The notes under the pieces: model-generated
Seen by the model: only the letters and a program-made list of their open reading frames with translations
Databases searched by the model: none
Told to the model about the DNA's origin: nothing
Shown: in pieces, positions 1-10,640 of the stretch
How positions within the stretch are numbered: the stretch's first letter is position 1
Layout of the letters: every line of letters begins with the position of its first letter
Source of the DNA: Amorphophallus konjac
Taxonomy: Eukaryota; Streptophyta; Magnoliopsida; Alismatales; Araceae
Length of the DNA: 64,000 bases
Direction: 5' to 3'
Assembly (NCBI GenBank): GCA_022559845.1
Contig: CM040117.1
Coordinates: 78,929,059-78,993,058 of the forward strand
Made by a program: the position numbers and the translations under genes

Positions 1-1672
1 CCCTCTCCACTCCCCCTTAGGCCAAGTTCGCCCCCCTCACCTCCTCTCCCACTCACCCCCTCTCTTGTGCACACCCACCTCTCCACCACCACCTCTTGCA
101 GCTCCAGCCCTCTCCACCTTCCCTGCCCCACCAGAACCCCTTGGAAGCCCTAACCACGTCCCTCCCCTCTCCCAAACCCTCAGCCATCACCCCCAAGCTG
201 TGCTAACTCCCTTTGCCCCTCCCCTTGTTCTTGCAAGTTGCAGCTTCAAGTAGCAGGTCGCAGGCAGCAGAGTGAGGCCCTGAAGTCGCGTCATCCCCGG
301 CCGCTCCCTGCTCCTCCTGGTGGCAAGGCCTACATCTCTGGAAAGGTCGTCCAGAGAGCTTCCAAGGCGAGGTGGTTTCGTCGGCATCCGAGCTCCGAGC
401 AGTCCACAGCAGCCATTCTCCCGCGACCTCGCAGAAGCTCTCAGGCAGGGAACCAGAGCTGCAGTCACAGTCCGACCACGGCTTCCTCCCTGAAGATCTG
501 AGCGCCATTTTCGGAGGGCTGAAACTACTACCAGTTAGCTGTCATCTCCAAGAAGAAGGACTTCATTCGGCCTCCGGAGCTTCCAGTTACCATTTTCTTC
601 GTCGGGGTGTGTCGTCTGCCCCCTGTGGGTCCAGGTTTGACCTGTCCCTGCTTATCCGGCTACCTCGCTCTTCTCCGACCTCCGATTGGGGCCCCTGTCA
701 ATTCCTGCTCGAAACTACTCCGACCACGATCACGTCACCGCCAGGCTCGCCTCATTTGGAGTTCAGGAGCGTCCGTGGTGCCATCTGCAACTCGCTGTAC
801 CTGTTCTGCACCAGCCAGAGGAAGAAGTTGCTGACCTGTTCCAGTCGCCGGCCCGACCAGCCCTGAGTTCCAGAGCTCCTGCCAAAATTCAGACACCATC
901 CCCGTCCTGTTGGGAACTTTTGGCGCAGGTTTCATCAAGATCCACGCTCTGTGGAATTTCTGGCAACATCAACACCGCCCCACTGTCCGGCGAATTTGCA
1001 GATTGGCAGAACCGGCGGGGTTCGACAAGTCGGGTTCCTTAGCTTAATTCCCCACCCCGCTTGGCCGGCTGAAGGCCCCTCCCTGCGTGGAGGTAGTTTT
1101 GAATGTAATAAGCCTAATCCCCACCCCAAGATCACCCCTCCTGCGCGAGGCGTAGTGTTGTACACCTTTGCATTTTCAGGTCAAGCTACATCGCCGCGGC
1201 GATCGGGTGTATACCCTCGCCTCCCGGCGCGCCCTCGTCTCCGAGCGGGATCGGTGTCTTCACACCGATCAGGTGAGCCACTGATACTAACCTTGATAGC
1301 CTTACTTCTGCAAGTTTAGTATTGCTTTGATTGCTCGTCGGACGGTGAGAAGAGGGTCCGTTCTTGTATGTTCATTTGTTGGTGCCCACCGCGGGCCGTG
1401 AGAGAGTGCCACCCAAACCCCGCCTTGCGGGCCAGCCGCCCACTAAGTTGGGAATCCTAGACTCTTTGGGGTCAGCCTAAGCCAACTAAGTCCATTAGAC
1501 TCATTGGGTCTCGCCTCGGACCCTTGCCATCATCCCCCGGCCCCGCCGGGTGATCGCGTGTGCCGTGTAAGTAAGACGCTATTGTGAGAATCATTGAGTG
1601 CTTGTATGCTTGTGGATCTAGGTCCTAGGTTGTTCATTACATATTTAGTCATCCTTGGGCTGTGCCACATCA
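1..1672 (+). repeat. 5' LTR of element A, left-truncated by the window
   Basis: It is near-identical to 7334-9006. It ends in CATCA just before the primer site. Short ORFs in it (for example 372-866) recur at the same offset in the right LTR and are not genes. The first ~0.4 kb is CT-rich and C-rich leader-like sequence; the last part carries the CG-rich tail seen in LTR F. Confidence 0.95.
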
Positions 1673-1674
1673 AG

Positions 1675-1686
1675 TGGTATCAGAGC
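1675..1686 (+). other. Primer binding site of element A
   Basis: TGGTATCAGAGC, complementary to the 3' end of plant initiator tRNA-Met, lies two bases after the LTR. This is the usual minus-strand primer site of gypsy and copia elements in plants. Confidence 0.95.
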
Positions 1687-1780
1687 GGTCTTAGGCTTGT
1701 TCTTACAAGTCTAGTCTTGGGTCACACTAAGTCTTTCATAGGTGCATCCGCACCCCCATGCATAGCCCACCCAACTTTGC

Positions 1781-4700
1781 ATGACCACTCGTAGTGGAAC
1801 TCATTATCAAGTCAATTCATCATCTTCCAATAACACTATGAATCCCAATCCCCAAGGAAATCCCGCTCACAATGAGCATGAGCTTCCCGACCACATGAGA
1901 TTTCTTGTGGAAGGCATGACCAATATTATGGGACGGCTTGATGATATAACGGCCCGACTTGAACAAATTGAGGAAAATAGGCCTATCCCAAGGGCAGGGG
2001 ATAGGAGAGAACCACCTCCACATGTGGAGCCAGCCATAGGAGAGCTCAATCTTGACCACCCTCCCGAACCGGAAAGGGACCCACCTCCTAGAAGGAATGA
2101 GAGACTCCCCCGGGACAACCCGGATGACCAACTAATGAGACTTGTGAAAGTCGATGCACCCACCTTTGATGGATCTCATCATCCTAGCATCTACTTAGAT
2201 TGGGAGGCAGCCATGGACCAATATTTTGATTGGTACCCAATGACCGAGGATAGGAGAGTCCGGCTTGCAAAGATGCAACTTACCAAATTAGCCAAGACTC
2301 ATTGGATGAATATTGAGGCATTAAGGATAGTTAGGAGGGAAGCTCCCATCACCACATGGGGGGCCATGAAAGACCAACTCAAACTCAAATATGTCCCACC
2401 CTCCTACCATCAAAACCTCCTAGATGAGTGGCAAGCCTTGACCCAAGAGGGAAAGACCGTTATGGAATACATTGAGAAGTTTGACTACTACCTCCTCAAG
2501 TGTGGAGTCCAAGAGGACCCCGCCGTCACCCTCTCCCGCTTTAGGAATGGACTTCAATTCCATATAAAGAAGGAGTTATTCATGCGTCAAGTAGCCACTT
2601 TAGAGCAAGCCTACCAAGTAGCTCGGGATGCCGAGAAATTCTCTCGGTATACGCGAATGGTTCCCCCTCGGGGGATGGACCCCAAGACCATGGCTCCTCG
2701 GGCCAACCCTCCACCTCCCCAAAGAGGTCTCCTTCCCACACCCATGGGAGCTCTTCCCACCCGGGTCACCCCTCCTAGTGGCACTCCACCACCCCGTCCC
2801 ACAAGTGGGCCCCTAAACACAACTCCCAATAGGCCCAATCCAACACCCACTCCCCCTCACACTAAGTTGACCCCAAACCATCAAAGTGGGCAGCAATGCT
2901 TTAGGTGCTATGGGTATGGGCACTTTGCCAATCAATGCCCCTCCAAAGGAGCCTCTAACTTGCTCATAGAAGAGACCAACCCCCAACCCCAAGCCGAATT
3001 TGAAGGGGAAGTTGAGATATATGAACCCTCTCTTGAATGGGAGGAGGAGTATGAGAACCACTACATAGAGACCAACCAAGAACAAACCCCTCCACCCCCC
3101 GACTCCCACCTCGGAGTGGTTAGATGCACCCTCACTCAAACCCAAGAGCATGATTGGAGGAGAAACACCATATTCCATACCTACATACGGATAGGGAGCC
3201 ATGTTAGGAAGGTCATCTTGGACAATGGAAGTAGTGTGAATGTGGTGTCACCCGACACCGTCAAACTTTTGGGCCTTACCACCTCCCCACATCCCCACCC
3301 ATATCGGGTAGCATGGATTGATACCACCTCCATACCCGTTAGTGCTCGTTGCCTTGTCCCCATTACATTCCAATCTTATCAAGGCCAAGTGTGGTGTGAC
3401 ATCCTACCTATGGAAGTTGGGAGTATACTCCTAGGACGACCTTGGATCTACGATGTAGATGCCACCTTTCTAGGAAAGACAAACACTTGCATCTTCATTC
3501 ATGAGGGGAAGAAAATCCAACTCAACCCTTCTCCACCTCGCCCCCTTCCCAAGAAGGCATCTCCCTCCCTTGAGGGATCCCCTACCCCTCCCACTATTCC
3601 AAACCCACCAAACCCCACCCCACCAAGCCCTAACCCTAGTATGGTCAACAAGCCTCCTAGGAGCCTACACCTCATCACTAGGAAAGAGCTTGAGGAAGAA
3701 GTCAACCAAGGGGAACATGTGTGTGCCATTGTTATTTGCCTTGGGGAATCCACCCCAACCGACCCACACCCAATAGAAATTCAACAACTCTTGGAGGACT
3801 TCCATGATGTGTTTCCCGAGGAGCTTCCGGACAAGCTACCACCCATGCGCGATGTGCAACATGCCATCGACCTTGTGCCCGGAGCTACCTTACCCAACCT
3901 CCCACACTACCGCCTCAACCCCACCGAGCATGCCGAGCTCAGGAGGCAAATTGAGGAACTCATCAAGAAGGGCTTCCTCCGAATTAGCAAAAGCCCTTGT
4001 GCCGTCCCGGCTCTTCTTACACCCAAAAAGGACGGAACTTGGCGCATGTGTGTGGATAGCCGAGCCATCAACAAGATAACGGTCAAATATAGGTTCCCCA
4101 TCCCTCGGCTTGATGATATGTTAGACATGCTAGCGGGAGCCACCATCTTCTCTAAAATTGACCTCAAGAGTGGCTACCATCAAGTCCGCATTAGGCCCGG
4201 GGACGAGTGGAAAACCGCCTTTAAGACTAAGGACGGTCTCTATGAATGGCTTGTTATGCCTTTTGGCCTTTCTAATGCGCCAAGCACCTTCATGCGCCTC
4301 ATGACCGAGGTCCTCCGGCCCTTCATTGGCATCTTTTTAGTTGTCTATTTTGACGACATCCTCATATATAGCCAATCCAAGGAAGCCCACCTCGATCACC
4401 TCAAACAAGTGTGCACCATTCTTAGGAAGGAGAGTCTCTTTGCTAACCCCGGGAAATGTCATTTCTTGACCAATCAACTAGCCTTCCTAGGATTTATTGT
4501 CTCATCCCAAGGGGTATCCATGGACCCCGAAAAGGTCCAAGCTATTCTTGAGTGGCCCGAACCCAAGACCCTTCATGAGGCCCGAAGCTTTCACGGGCTA
4601 GCTACCTTCTATAGGAGATTCATCCGTGGGTTTAGCACAATCACCACTCCTATCACGGATTGCCTCAAGAAAGGCACCTTTGTGTGGACTAGGGCAGCCT

Positions 4701-6706
4701 CAAAAGCCTTCCTAGAGCTTAAGGAAAAGATGACCCAAGCCCCGGTCCTTTGCCTACCCGACTTCTCAAAAGTCTTCGAAGTCACTTGTGATGCATCCGG
4801 GGTAGGGATTGGGGGCATTCTTAGCCAAGAAGGTCACCCGGTAGCCTATTTTAGTGAGAAACTTTGTGAGGCTAGGACTAGGTACTCCACATATGACAAA
4901 GAGCTTTATGCCGTGGTTCAATCCCTTCGGCATTGGAGGCACTATCTCCTACCCAAGGAGTTTGTGATCTTCTCGGACCATGAGGCCTTGAAATATCTCA
5001 ATACCCAACAAAAACTCAATGCCCGACATGCCCGATGGGTAGAATACATTCAAGCCTACACCTTTGTCCTCAAGTACAAGATGGGTAGTGAGAACCGCGC
5101 AGCCGATGCGCTAAGTAGGCGGGTAGCCTTACTCTCCACCATCCAAGTGGAAGTAAACGGGTTTGAGAGAATCAAAGGAGAATATCCAAATTGCCCCGAC
5201 TTTGGGACTCACTACAACACCCTTTCCACTCAGCCCCACAAGGAACATGAGGGGTTCATACTTCAAGAAGGGTATCTATTCAAGGGAGCTAGGCTTTGCA
5301 TACCCCGGACTTCACTTCGGGACTTCTTAGTTTGGGAGTTACACAGTGGGGGCCTAGCTGGACACTTTGGGGTCCAAAAGACCATAGAGTTAGTTGAAAG
5401 ACAATTCCATTGGCCTAGTCTCAAGAAAGATGTGGCCCACATTGTGGGACAATGTCGCATTTGTGCCTCAGCCAAACAAGTGAAACAGAATACTGGGCTT
5501 TACACACCCCTACCCATACCAGACCGACCATGGGAGGATTTGAGCATGGACTTCATCCTTGGCCTACCTAAGACCTTGCGCAAACATGATTCCATCTTTG
5601 TAGTGGTTGATAGGTTCTCTAAAATGGCCCACTTTATCCCATGTTCCAAGACCTCCGATGCTTCTAGGGTTGCCCGATTATTCTTTGATGAGGTAGTCCG
5701 ACTCCATGGATTACCTAAGACTATTGTGTCTGATCGGGATGTGAAGTTTACCAGTTATTTTTGGAAGACTCTTTGGCACCTAATGGGAACCCTCCTCAAA
5801 TTCTCCACTGCTTACCATCCTCAGACCGATGGCCAGACTGAGGTCGTCAACCGAAGCCTTGGGAACTTGCTCCGTTGCCTTGTAGGGGACCACCCTGGGA
5901 ATTGGGATCTCCTCTTATCTCAAGCCGAGTTTGCCTACAATGATTCTGTTAATAGGTCCATAGGCAAGAGTCCATTTGAAGTTGTGCATGGTTATAGGCC
6001 TAGAAAACCGTCCGATCTTATTCCCCTTCCCCCACATGCTAGAGTGTCAGTCTCAGCTGAGTCCTTTGCACAGCATATCAAAGAGTTGCATGATGACATC
6101 CGCAAGCATATAGGAAAAAGCAATGAGGCTTACAAGAGGCGGGCAGATGCTCACCGGCGCCACTGCGAGTTCCAAGTGGGAGATTCGGTGATGGTGAGGA
6201 CGGAGCGGCTCCTTCCGGGGCCTGCCTCCAAATTGAGGGCACGGGGTTCGGGACCCTTTCGAGTTCTGAAACGACTTGGCAGTAATGCTTATGAGCTAGA
6301 CCTACCCGAGGGCTTTGGGGTGCACCCTACTTTCAATGTGGCGGATCTGGTACCCTACAAGGGCCCCGCGGTGGAACCCAGCGAGGATCTTGAGCCTTTA
6401 CCCCACCTTGAGAGAGACACTCCCGGAGGGACTCCACTTTCTAGCTTGAGAGACCGACGAGAGCAGGTAGAGGCAATACTGGATGAGCAGAGTATCATTA
6501 CTAGGCACAAGGTGTATCAGCGCTACCTGGTTAGGTGGAGGAACCGTCCCCCGATAGAGGATACGTGGGTGAGTCGGGAGGATCTGCTGCGCTTGGACCC
6601 TGACATGCTGGAGCGTTACGACAGCCAGGCGGACCCATACTCGACAGGGTCGAGTTCTCCCCACCCCGGGGGATTTGATGAGGGCATCTCACGACACTCC
6701 CTCTAG
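1781..6706 (+). CDS. Gag-pol polyprotein of element A (1641 aa, intact)
   Basis: One open frame encodes everything needed for retrotransposition. Residues ~40-65 look coiled-coil. A retrotransposon gag core spans ~123-290, followed by a proline-rich linker and a CCHC zinc knuckle (C373 to C386). The aspartic protease motif is at 481-483 and reads D-N-G rather than D-S/T-G. RT carries YFDD at 856-859. RNase H carries acidic residues at D1004, near E1041 and at D1066. Integrase has an H2C2 zinc region (~1187-1232) and a DD35E triad at D1257, D1318 and E1354. A chromodomain-like tail lies at ~1560-1618. The start is supported by the matching opening M-x-TR-x-GT of element H. The last ten codons lie inside the 3' LTR. 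No stop or frameshift is present, so the product may still be made. The chromovirus lineage is not resolved. Confidence 0.95.
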   Translation: MTTRSGTHYQVNSSSSNNTMNPNPQGNPAHNEHELPDHMRFLVEGMTNIMGRLDDITARLEQIEENRPIPRAGDRREPPPHVEPAIGELNLDHPPEPERDPPPRRNERLPRDNPDDQLMRLVKVDAPTFDGSHHPSIYLDWEAAMDQYFDWYPMTEDRRVRLAKMQLTKLAKTHWMNIEALRIVRREAPITTWGAMKDQLKLKYVPPSYHQNLLDEWQALTQEGKTVMEYIEKFDYYLLKCGVQEDPAVTLSRFRNGLQFHIKKELFMRQVATLEQAYQVARDAEKFSRYTRMVPPRGMDPKTMAPRANPPPPQRGLLPTPMGALPTRVTPPSGTPPPRPTSGPLNTTPNRPNPTPTPPHTKLTPNHQSGQQCFRCYGYGHFANQCPSKGASNLLIEETNPQPQAEFEGEVEIYEPSLEWEEEYENHYIETNQEQTPPPPDSHLGVVRCTLTQTQEHDWRRNTIFHTYIRIGSHVRKVILDNGSSVNVVSPDTVKLLGLTTSPHPHPYRVAWIDTTSIPVSARCLVPITFQSYQGQVWCDILPMEVGSILLGRPWIYDVDATFLGKTNTCIFIHEGKKIQLNPSPPRPLPKKASPSLEGSPTPPTIPNPPNPTPPSPNPSMVNKPPRSLHLITRKELEEEVNQGEHVCAIVICLGESTPTDPHPIEIQQLLEDFHDVFPEELPDKLPPMRDVQHAIDLVPGATLPNLPHYRLNPTEHAELRRQIEELIKKGFLRISKSPCAVPALLTPKKDGTWRMCVDSRAINKITVKYRFPIPRLDDMLDMLAGATIFSKIDLKSGYHQVRIRPGDEWKTAFKTKDGLYEWLVMPFGLSNAPSTFMRLMTEVLRPFIGIFLVVYFDDILIYSQSKEAHLDHLKQVCTILRKESLFANPGKCHFLTNQLAFLGFIVSSQGVSMDPEKVQAILEWPEPKTLHEARSFHGLATFYRRFIRGFSTITTPITDCLKKGTFVWTRAASKAFLELKEKMTQAPVLCLPDFSKVFEVTCDASGVGIGGILSQEGHPVAYFSEKLCEARTRYSTYDKELYAVVQSLRHWRHYLLPKEFVIFSDHEALKYLNTQQKLNARHARWVEYIQAYTFVLKYKMGSENRAADALSRRVALLSTIQVEVNGFERIKGEYPNCPDFGTHYNTLSTQPHKEHEGFILQEGYLFKGARLCIPRTSLRDFLVWELHSGGLAGHFGVQKTIELVERQFHWPSLKKDVAHIVGQCRICASAKQVKQNTGLYTPLPIPDRPWEDLSMDFILGLPKTLRKHDSIFVVVDRFSKMAHFIPCSKTSDASRVARLFFDEVVRLHGLPKTIVSDRDVKFTSYFWKTLWHLMGTLLKFSTAYHPQTDGQTEVVNRSLGNLLRCLVGDHPGNWDLLLSQAEFAYNDSVNRSIGKSPFEVVHGYRPRKPSDLIPLPPHARVSVSAESFAQHIKELHDDIRKHIGKSNEAYKRRADAHRRHCEFQVGDSVMVRTERLLPGPASKLRARGSGPFRVLKRLGSNAYELDLPEGFGVHPTFNVADLVPYKGPAVEPSEDLEPLPHLERDTPGGTPLSSLRDRREQVEAILDEQSIITRHKVYQRYLVRWRNRPPIEDTWVSREDLLRLDPDMLERYDSQADPYSTGSSSPHPGGFDEGISRHSL
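6668..6675 (+). other. Polypurine tract of element A
   Basis: GGGGGATT lies immediately before the TGATG start of the 3' LTR. It is inside the pol reading frame, so pol coding and the plus-strand primer overlap. Confidence 0.8.
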
Positions 6707-9006
6707 CTCGGGTTGACTACACACTTTTGTTATGGGATGGCTGTGATCTCTACATGTTATCTTCCTTTTCTTGATCCCATCTTATGTATTTTCATTTTAT
6801 TGAGTCTTATCATATGTACTTTCTTTTTATTGAGTCTTGGTATCTAGTTTATTTCTCTTATTTTGTGTAATTGGGCCTTAGTACCTTAGTGTGGGCCTAA
6901 TGGGTTGAGTCTAGGACTTGTTGAGTCTTTTATCTTAATGTCAAGGTCATTGTGGTCATGTAAAAGATGGTTGCCTATATATAGGCCCATCTCTCCTCAT
7001 GTACTCAACTTTTGATGAAATTTGAAAAGCATTTCTACTACCTCTTATTACCTCTCACTCTCTCTCTCCCTCTCTCTCTCTCTCCCCAAGGGGAGTTCGC
7101 CACTTTCCCTCTCTCCTCTTTCCCCAACCAACCTCCAACTCCCACCCACCCCCATTAAGACTCCCCACTTCCCATAGCTATCTTTACTCACCCCCCCTAG
7201 TCCCAAGGGGAATCTTCCCAACCCCAACACATTCTTTCCCATTCCAACACAATCACCCCTCTTCCCCACACCATTCCCCAACTCCCTAGGCCATTTTTGA
7301 ATTTGAAATCCTTCCCTCCCTTGCCTTGACCGCCCCTCTCCACTCCCCCTTAGGCCAAGTTCGCCCCCCTCACCTCCTCTCCCACTCACCCCCTCTCTTG
7401 TGCACACCCACCTCTCCACCACCACCTCTTGCAGCTCCAGCCCTCTCCACCTTCCCTGCCCCACCAGAACCCCTTGGAAGCCCTAACCACGTCCCTCCCC
7501 TCTCCCAAACCCTCAGCCATCACCCCCAAGCTGTGCTAACTCCCTTTGCCCCTCCCCTTGTTCTTGCAAGTTGCAGCTTCAAGTAGCAGGTCGCAGGCAG
7601 CAGAGTGAGGCCCTGAAGTCGCGTCATCCCCGGCCGCTCCCTGCTCCTCCTGGTGGCAAGGCCTACATCTCTGGAAAGGTCGTCCAGAGAGCTTCCAAGG
7701 CGAGGTGGTTTCGTCGGCATCCGAGCTCCGAGCAGTCCACAGCAGCCATTCTCCCGCGACCTCGCAGAAGCTCTCAGGCAGGGAACCAGAGCTGCAGTCA
7801 CAGTCCGACCACGGCTTCCTCCCTGAAGATCTGAGCGCCATTTTCGGAGGGCTGAAACTACTACCAGTTAGCTGTCATCTCCAAGAAGAAGGACTTCATT
7901 CGGCCTCCGGAGCTTCCAGTTACCATTTTCTTCGTCGGGGTGTGTCGTCTGCCCCCTGTGGGTCCAGGTTTGACCTGTCCCTGCTTATCCGGCTACCTCG
8001 CTCTTCTCCGACCTCCGATTGGGGCCCCGTCGATTCCTGCTCGAAACTACTCCGACCACGATCACGTCACCAGCCAGGCTCGCCTCATTTGGAGTTCAGG
8101 AGCGTCCGTGGTGCCATCTGCAACTCGCTGTACCTGTTCTGCACCAGCCAGAGGAAGAAGTTGCTGACCTGTTCCAGTCGCCGGCCCGACCAGCCCTGAG
8201 TTCCAGAGCTCCTGCCAAAATTCAGACACCATCCCCGTCCTGTTGGGGAACTTTTGGCGCAGGTTTCATCAAGATCCACGCTCTGTGGAATTTCTGGCAA
8301 CATCAACACCGCCCCACTGTCCGGCGAATTTGCAGATTGGCAGAACCGGCGGGGTTCGACAAGTCGGGTTCCTTAGCTTAATTCCCCACCCCGCTTGGCC
8401 GGCTGAAGGCCCCTCCCTGCGTGGAGGTAGTTTTGAATGTAATAAGCCTAATCCCCACCCCAAGATCACCCCTCCTGCGCGAGGCGTAGTGTTGTACACC
8501 TTTGCATTTTCAGGTCAAGCTACATCGCCGCGGCGATCGGGTGTATACCCTCGCCTCCCGGCGCGCCCTCGTCTCCGAGCGGGATCGGTGTCTTCACACC
8601 GATCAGGTGAGCCACTGATACTAACCTTGATAGCCTTACTTCTGCAAGTTTAGTATTGCTTTGATTGCTCGTCGGACGGTGAGAAGAGGGTCCGTTCTTG
8701 TATGTTCATTTGTTGGTGCCCACCGCGGGCCGTGAGAGAGTGCCACCCAAACCCCGCCTTGCGGGCCAGCCGCCCACTAAGTTGGGAATCCTAGACTCTT
8801 TGGGGTCAGCCTAAGCCAACTAAGTCCATTAGACTCATTGGGTCTCGCCTCGGACCCTTGCCATCATCCCCCGGCCCCGCCGGGTGATCGCGTGTGCCGT
8901 GTAAGTAAGACGCTATTGTGAGAATCATTGAGTGCTTGTATGCTTGTGAATCTAGGTCCTAGGTTGTTCATTACATATTTAGTCATCCTTGGGCTGTGCC
9001 ACATCA
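6676..9006 (+). repeat. 3' LTR of element A (2331 bp)
   Basis: It starts TGATGAGGGC and ends CACATCA, so the ends form the inverted repeat TGATG/CATCA. It holds a TATA box at 6976, a CT-microsatellite at 7057-7086, a C-rich stretch to ~7520 and a CG-rich 3' part. The part from ~8380 to 8530 is clearly related to 45714-45850 in the solo LTR F. Confidence 0.95.
6976..6983 (+). promoter_or_regulatory. TATA box in the LTR of element A
   Basis: TATATATA sits in the context GCC-TATATATA-GGCCC, 300 bp into the LTR and ~75 bp before the CT-rich leader. The same context occurs at 44222 in LTR F. Transcription start is inferred ~30 bp downstream. Confidence 0.7.
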
Positions 9007-10258
9007 TCTCTTCAAAGCCTCATCATTATCTTTGTCGTCATCTCTGTTTGTAGAAGATGAGTCTTATATATCTTCAGTTAGGGACCCACGAGCTCACCTA
9101 CTTGGCATGTGGAGGGAACATTCCCGCCAAAAGATTCCAGTAAGGTTTCAGTCACTTGTCCAATTCTGAGCACTGTATCTTCCCTCGTGGCAGTCCTTTT
9201 TCAGGGACGGTCTACCTTGGATCATGTGCCATCATTAAATATCTCGAGCAGTTGACCTGTTGACATGTCGAAACATACGATGGTCAAACAGATATGAATA
9301 TTGCACAGACTTGCCAAAAGAGTGTTCGATAGTTCATAAAGCTCACCTGGGAAGATTTAGTATGCACAAACTTAATGCATTCATTTACAGGTTCTACATA
9401 AGCCATCAGTGTGCACAAAGAAGTATGCATATACTTATTATGGCCGAAGGGCTAGAAGATGCACAGACTTCGCATAGCACAAAAATTAGATATGCACCGA
9501 CTTAGTTGCACGAAGTGCACGAGTGCACGGACTTTGATTTCACTCGCACAAAGTGTGCACAGACTTAATAGAGTATAGAACGAATGTGAATAGACTTGCG
9601 GTGCTTGTAGCGAGACATGCACAGACTCATTCAATGCATAAAGAAAATATGCACAGACCTAATCCCAACAAACATGAAACGATGCACAAACTTAAATGCT
9701 CGCAGCAACAAAAGTTGCACAGACTTATGTGCATGCAGCAACGAGAGTTGCACGGACTTGGTGAGCACACGATGGACTTGCGCCAAATGCGAGGATGTAT
9801 GAAATGTTGCTTGCACCGAGTTCGGTCTTGCACACGCCAAGTGTGCACAGACTTTGTGTATGCAAGGAACAAGAAGATGCACTGACCTTAAGTGTGGAAT
9901 GAACATGAACTTCACTGAATTAGCATGAACGAGAGGAAAACATGCACCGACTCTGAGTGTAAATGACTGAGACATATATCGCCATTATCTGGCAGATAAC
10001 GTGGTATGCACAGACTCAACAAAAAGGTGCACTGACTTTCTATACACTAGAGACAGAACACGCACCGACTTTTAATGCGTGAACAAAATATGCATGGACT
10101 TCTTATGCGACAGATGTAAGTTGCACAGACCTTGTATACAGAATGATGCAACTATGCATAGACTTAATCATATATGTAAAGATCAAATGCAAACACATTT
10201 ATATATTCTAGTCTTACATGACTCATATATTGTCATTATCAAAACCAAGGTTCCAACA
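9007..10258 (-). repeat. 3' LTR fragment of element B
   Basis: It aligns end to end with 18172-19423. It ends CCAACA on the + strand, directly before the PPT. The rest of this LTR lies left of element A, outside the window. It contains the TATA box (9065-9070, minus) and the TGCACAGACTT-type motif array from ~9290 to 10150. Confidence 0.92.
9290..10150 (-). repeat. Motif array in the U3 of B's 3' LTR
   Basis: Dozens of degenerate copies of TGCACAGACTT (AAGTCTGTGCA in element orientation) occur at irregular spacing. The same array is in the other LTR at 18460-19330. It lies upstream of the TATA box in the sense of transcription. Spacing is irregular, so it is not a tandem satellite. Confidence 0.85.
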
Positions 10259-10283
10259 ATCTTCCCCCTTTTTGATGATGACA
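10259..10283 (-). other. Polypurine tract of element B
   Basis: On the minus strand the sequence ends AAAAAGGGGGAAGAT just before the LTR start TGTTGG. Further PPT-like CTCCCCCT tracts occur at 10594, 10651, 14258 and 14653. Multiple PPTs are a described trait of Sireviruses. Confidence 0.85.
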
Positions 10284-10640
10284 ACTATAAGTCATGTATG
10301 TTTTATTTGCTAACATTCATAACAAAGTTACCATACAAAGTAAACCATGCATTCAACACAAACATGTATTCAACACAAACACACAAACATGCAACACAAC
10401 ATAGCATTTCTGTGTACTGTAAGAAGATACAAGGTAGTGTTTGAGTGAAAAATATCATTCAACATTATCTTTACATCAAAAAATTCTCCATCCAACAACA
10501 CTGACCAACAGACTAGGAAAACTGTAAAACTGTCTATCCCTCTCATTCACACATTCCACCACATATTCTCACATTCCATTCCACCACAATATTCTCCCCC
10601 TTTGTCATTATCAAAAATGGGGAACTAAATGAAATCAGTG

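Larger units (their letters stand above)
1..9006 (+). mobile_element. Element A: chromovirus-type Ty3/gypsy retrotransposon, near-complete
   Basis: The order is LTR, PBS, a single gag-pol ORF with the domain order protease, RT, RNase H, integrase, chromodomain, then PPT and LTR. This order defines Ty3/gypsy chromoviruses. The left LTR is cut by the window edge: position 1 matches 7334, so about 658 bp are missing. By eye the overlapping LTR parts (1-1672 against 7334-9006) differ by two substitutions and three single-base indels, so the insertion is very recent. The right flank (9007 onward) continues the LTR of element B, matching 18172 onward, so A lies inside B's 3' LTR. The target duplication cannot be checked because the left flank is outside the window. 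Confidence 0.95.

Noticed and set aside
372..866. 164-codon open frame in the left LTR of A, repeated at 7705
   Set aside because: It lies wholly within the LTR, its C-terminal part differs between copies through single-base indels, and there is no recognisable domain.
1675..1686. Possible tRNA gene fragment
   Set aside because: TGGTATCAGAGC recurs next to every LTR and is the primer binding site; no cloverleaf is present.
9290..10150. CRISPR-like array of short repeats
   Set aside because: Spacing is irregular, copies are degenerate and the array sits in U3 of a plant retrotransposon LTR.
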